DNA of 5,960 bases, from positions 1 through 5,960 of the forward strand of contig DAOVVI010000118.1 in the NCBI GenBank assembly GCA_030637245.1, read 5' to 3'. The first letter of the stretch is position 1; every line of letters begins with the position of its first letter. Positions 5,901-5,960 of the stretch are shown here, piece after piece. Source of the stretch: Cyclobacteriaceae bacterium (GTDB taxonomy: Bacteria > Bacteroidota > Bacteroidia > Cytophagales > Cyclobacteriaceae). The notes below the pieces were generated by a model. That model saw only the letters and a program-made list of their open reading frames with translations. It made no database searches and had not been told where the DNA came from. The position numbers and the translations under genes are program-made.

Positions 5901-5960
5901 ATGCTTACTAAGATCCTCTTCATTGAAAAGTACATAACAATCAGCCGAAATATTTTCGTC
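2901..5960 (-). CDS. Large fusion helicase (RecQ-family protein with C-terminal UvrD-type SF1 helicase), 5' end beyond right edge
   Basis: The visible part is 1,019 residues ending at the TGA at 2901-2903. Residue 1 here is the codon at 5958-5960. Residues about 7-100 (CYVLFNEEDLSKHFILLNQ, LEIARKAGW, ALESAGYLKRGQNIPRIFA) match my memory of the region after the RecQ motor in RecQ-UvrD fusions. More winged-helix-like segments follow to about 370. A full SF1A motor comes next: LSPRQ (466-470), Walker A GPGSGKT (486-492), TFSRAATSEFKKR (517-529), TFHSY (545-549), Walker B DEAQD (592-596), GDDDQ...FRGAD (621-634), NYRS (655-658), STIHKAKGKEFDNV (844-857) and YVAMTRAK (876-883). A tail of about 120 residues lacks a known domain. 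All ATPase residues are present, so this part should be an active 3'-5' DNA translocase. The spacing between motifs is shorter than in UvrD, suggesting small 1B and 2B insertions. The GTG at 5808-5810 is not the start, because the frame stays open and protein-like beyond it. Confidence 0.92.
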   Translation of the reverse strand, partial: DENISADCYVLFNEEDLSKHFILLNQTKLSVKEIQQIWRAIKYITRFRSTVSNSALEIARKAGWDDNVIEIETRVTTAIAALESAGYLKRGQNIPRIFANSILSKNAQQAIDKINGSSKFDERTKINAIRIIKKLFSTKSRKHSNDEIAESRVDYISDHLGIVKEEVIKIITLLREEKILADTKDLTAFIKQSDNINRSLSIVESFAKIENFLLPILEEQKKVFNLKELNEAALEHGCSKVNPDKIKTIINFWAIKNWIKRRIQDYSKNHISIICTTPKEDLKERQKKRHELSIFIVNYLFKKTRDVQSNDKTEINEVLVEFSIHELKEHYEKESMLFKYVVSVEDIEDTLFYLSRIEAIKIEGGFLVVYNRLTIDRLEQNNQIQYKNEDYQQLDQFYQNKMQQIHIVGEYANKMLEDYEAALRFVEDYFQLNYASFLSKYFPGSRSDDIKRNITPSKFRQMFGTLSPRQLAIIKDDKNNIVVAAGPGSGKTKVLVHKLAALYAMEDVKHEQLLMLTFSRAATSEFKKRLLELIGNAANFIEIKTFHSYCFDLLGRVGSIEKSDKIIQSTTERIINGEVEINRITKTVLVIDEAQDMDVYEFGLVKALMDKNEEMRVIAVGDDDQNIYTFRGADSKYFEQFIHGKNSQKYELVENYRSKKNLVEFTNKFVERIHQRFKTTPIVPIQQDNGEIRIFHYESKNLIVPLVNDILNTDLSGTTGVLTKSNNEAFQITGLLLKKGMPAKLIQSNDGFNLINLFEIRSFIDDLKIDESTPIISDEAWNNAKKAFANKHDKSANYDLCKNLLIDFQETNPKIKYRSDFEVFIRESKLEDFIFQQGETINVSTIHKAKGKEFDNVFLLLDDFDAISDDNIRQMYVAMTRAKQNLIIHLNGNYFGFIDVENIFRINDTNTYLSPKHLTYQLTHKDINLGYFGFIQQRIHAMQSGQTLSITGKGLVNSNADLIVKFSKDFLLKRTSLQKKGFELKESKVNFILYWKMKEAGKEVETEIKIVLPELYFER

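Overview
This 5,960-bp window is AT-rich and comes from a member of the Bacteroidota, probably Cytophagia- or Flavobacteria-like. The reasons are low GC, start codons without clear Shine-Dalgarno sites, a LytTR regulator on a membrane-helix sensor, and protein sequences that read like Bacteroidota versions of their families. The genus cannot be told from the sequence. All four genes lie on the minus strand, so transcription runs from the right edge to the left.

Right part (2901-5960): one very large helicase gene fills half the window and runs off the right edge. The GTG at 5810 looks like a start, but the frame stays open for 50 more codons to the edge and still reads as protein. The visible 1,019 residues are the C-terminal part of a protein with winged-helix-like segments, then a complete but compact UvrD/PcrA-type superfamily-1 helicase, then a tail of about 120 residues. 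From memory of the family this is a RecQ-UvrD fusion helicase; the RecQ motor would lie outside the window.

Middle (2326-2900): about 575 bp of AT-rich DNA with no convincing gene, a pair of inverted TACAACTAA motifs, a longer-range 9-bp inverted repeat and a weak promoter element before cysH. It separates the helicase from the metabolic and regulatory genes and may mark the edge of an acquired segment.

Left part (1-2325): a cysH-type assimilatory sulfate-reduction enzyme with the Cys-Cys...Cys-x-x-Cys iron-sulfur signature; then a four-helix membrane protein with a C-terminal LytTR DNA-binding domain; then the first 159 residues of a B12-binding radical SAM protein (DUF4070 type), cut by the left edge. 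Two tandem AT-rich dyads lie just before the LytTR gene and are the best regulatory candidates here. No tRNA, rRNA, CRISPR array, transposase or integrase was seen. No functional link between the helicase and the other three genes is evident. The helicase is the most likely component of an accessory (possibly defence-related) system, but that is inference.
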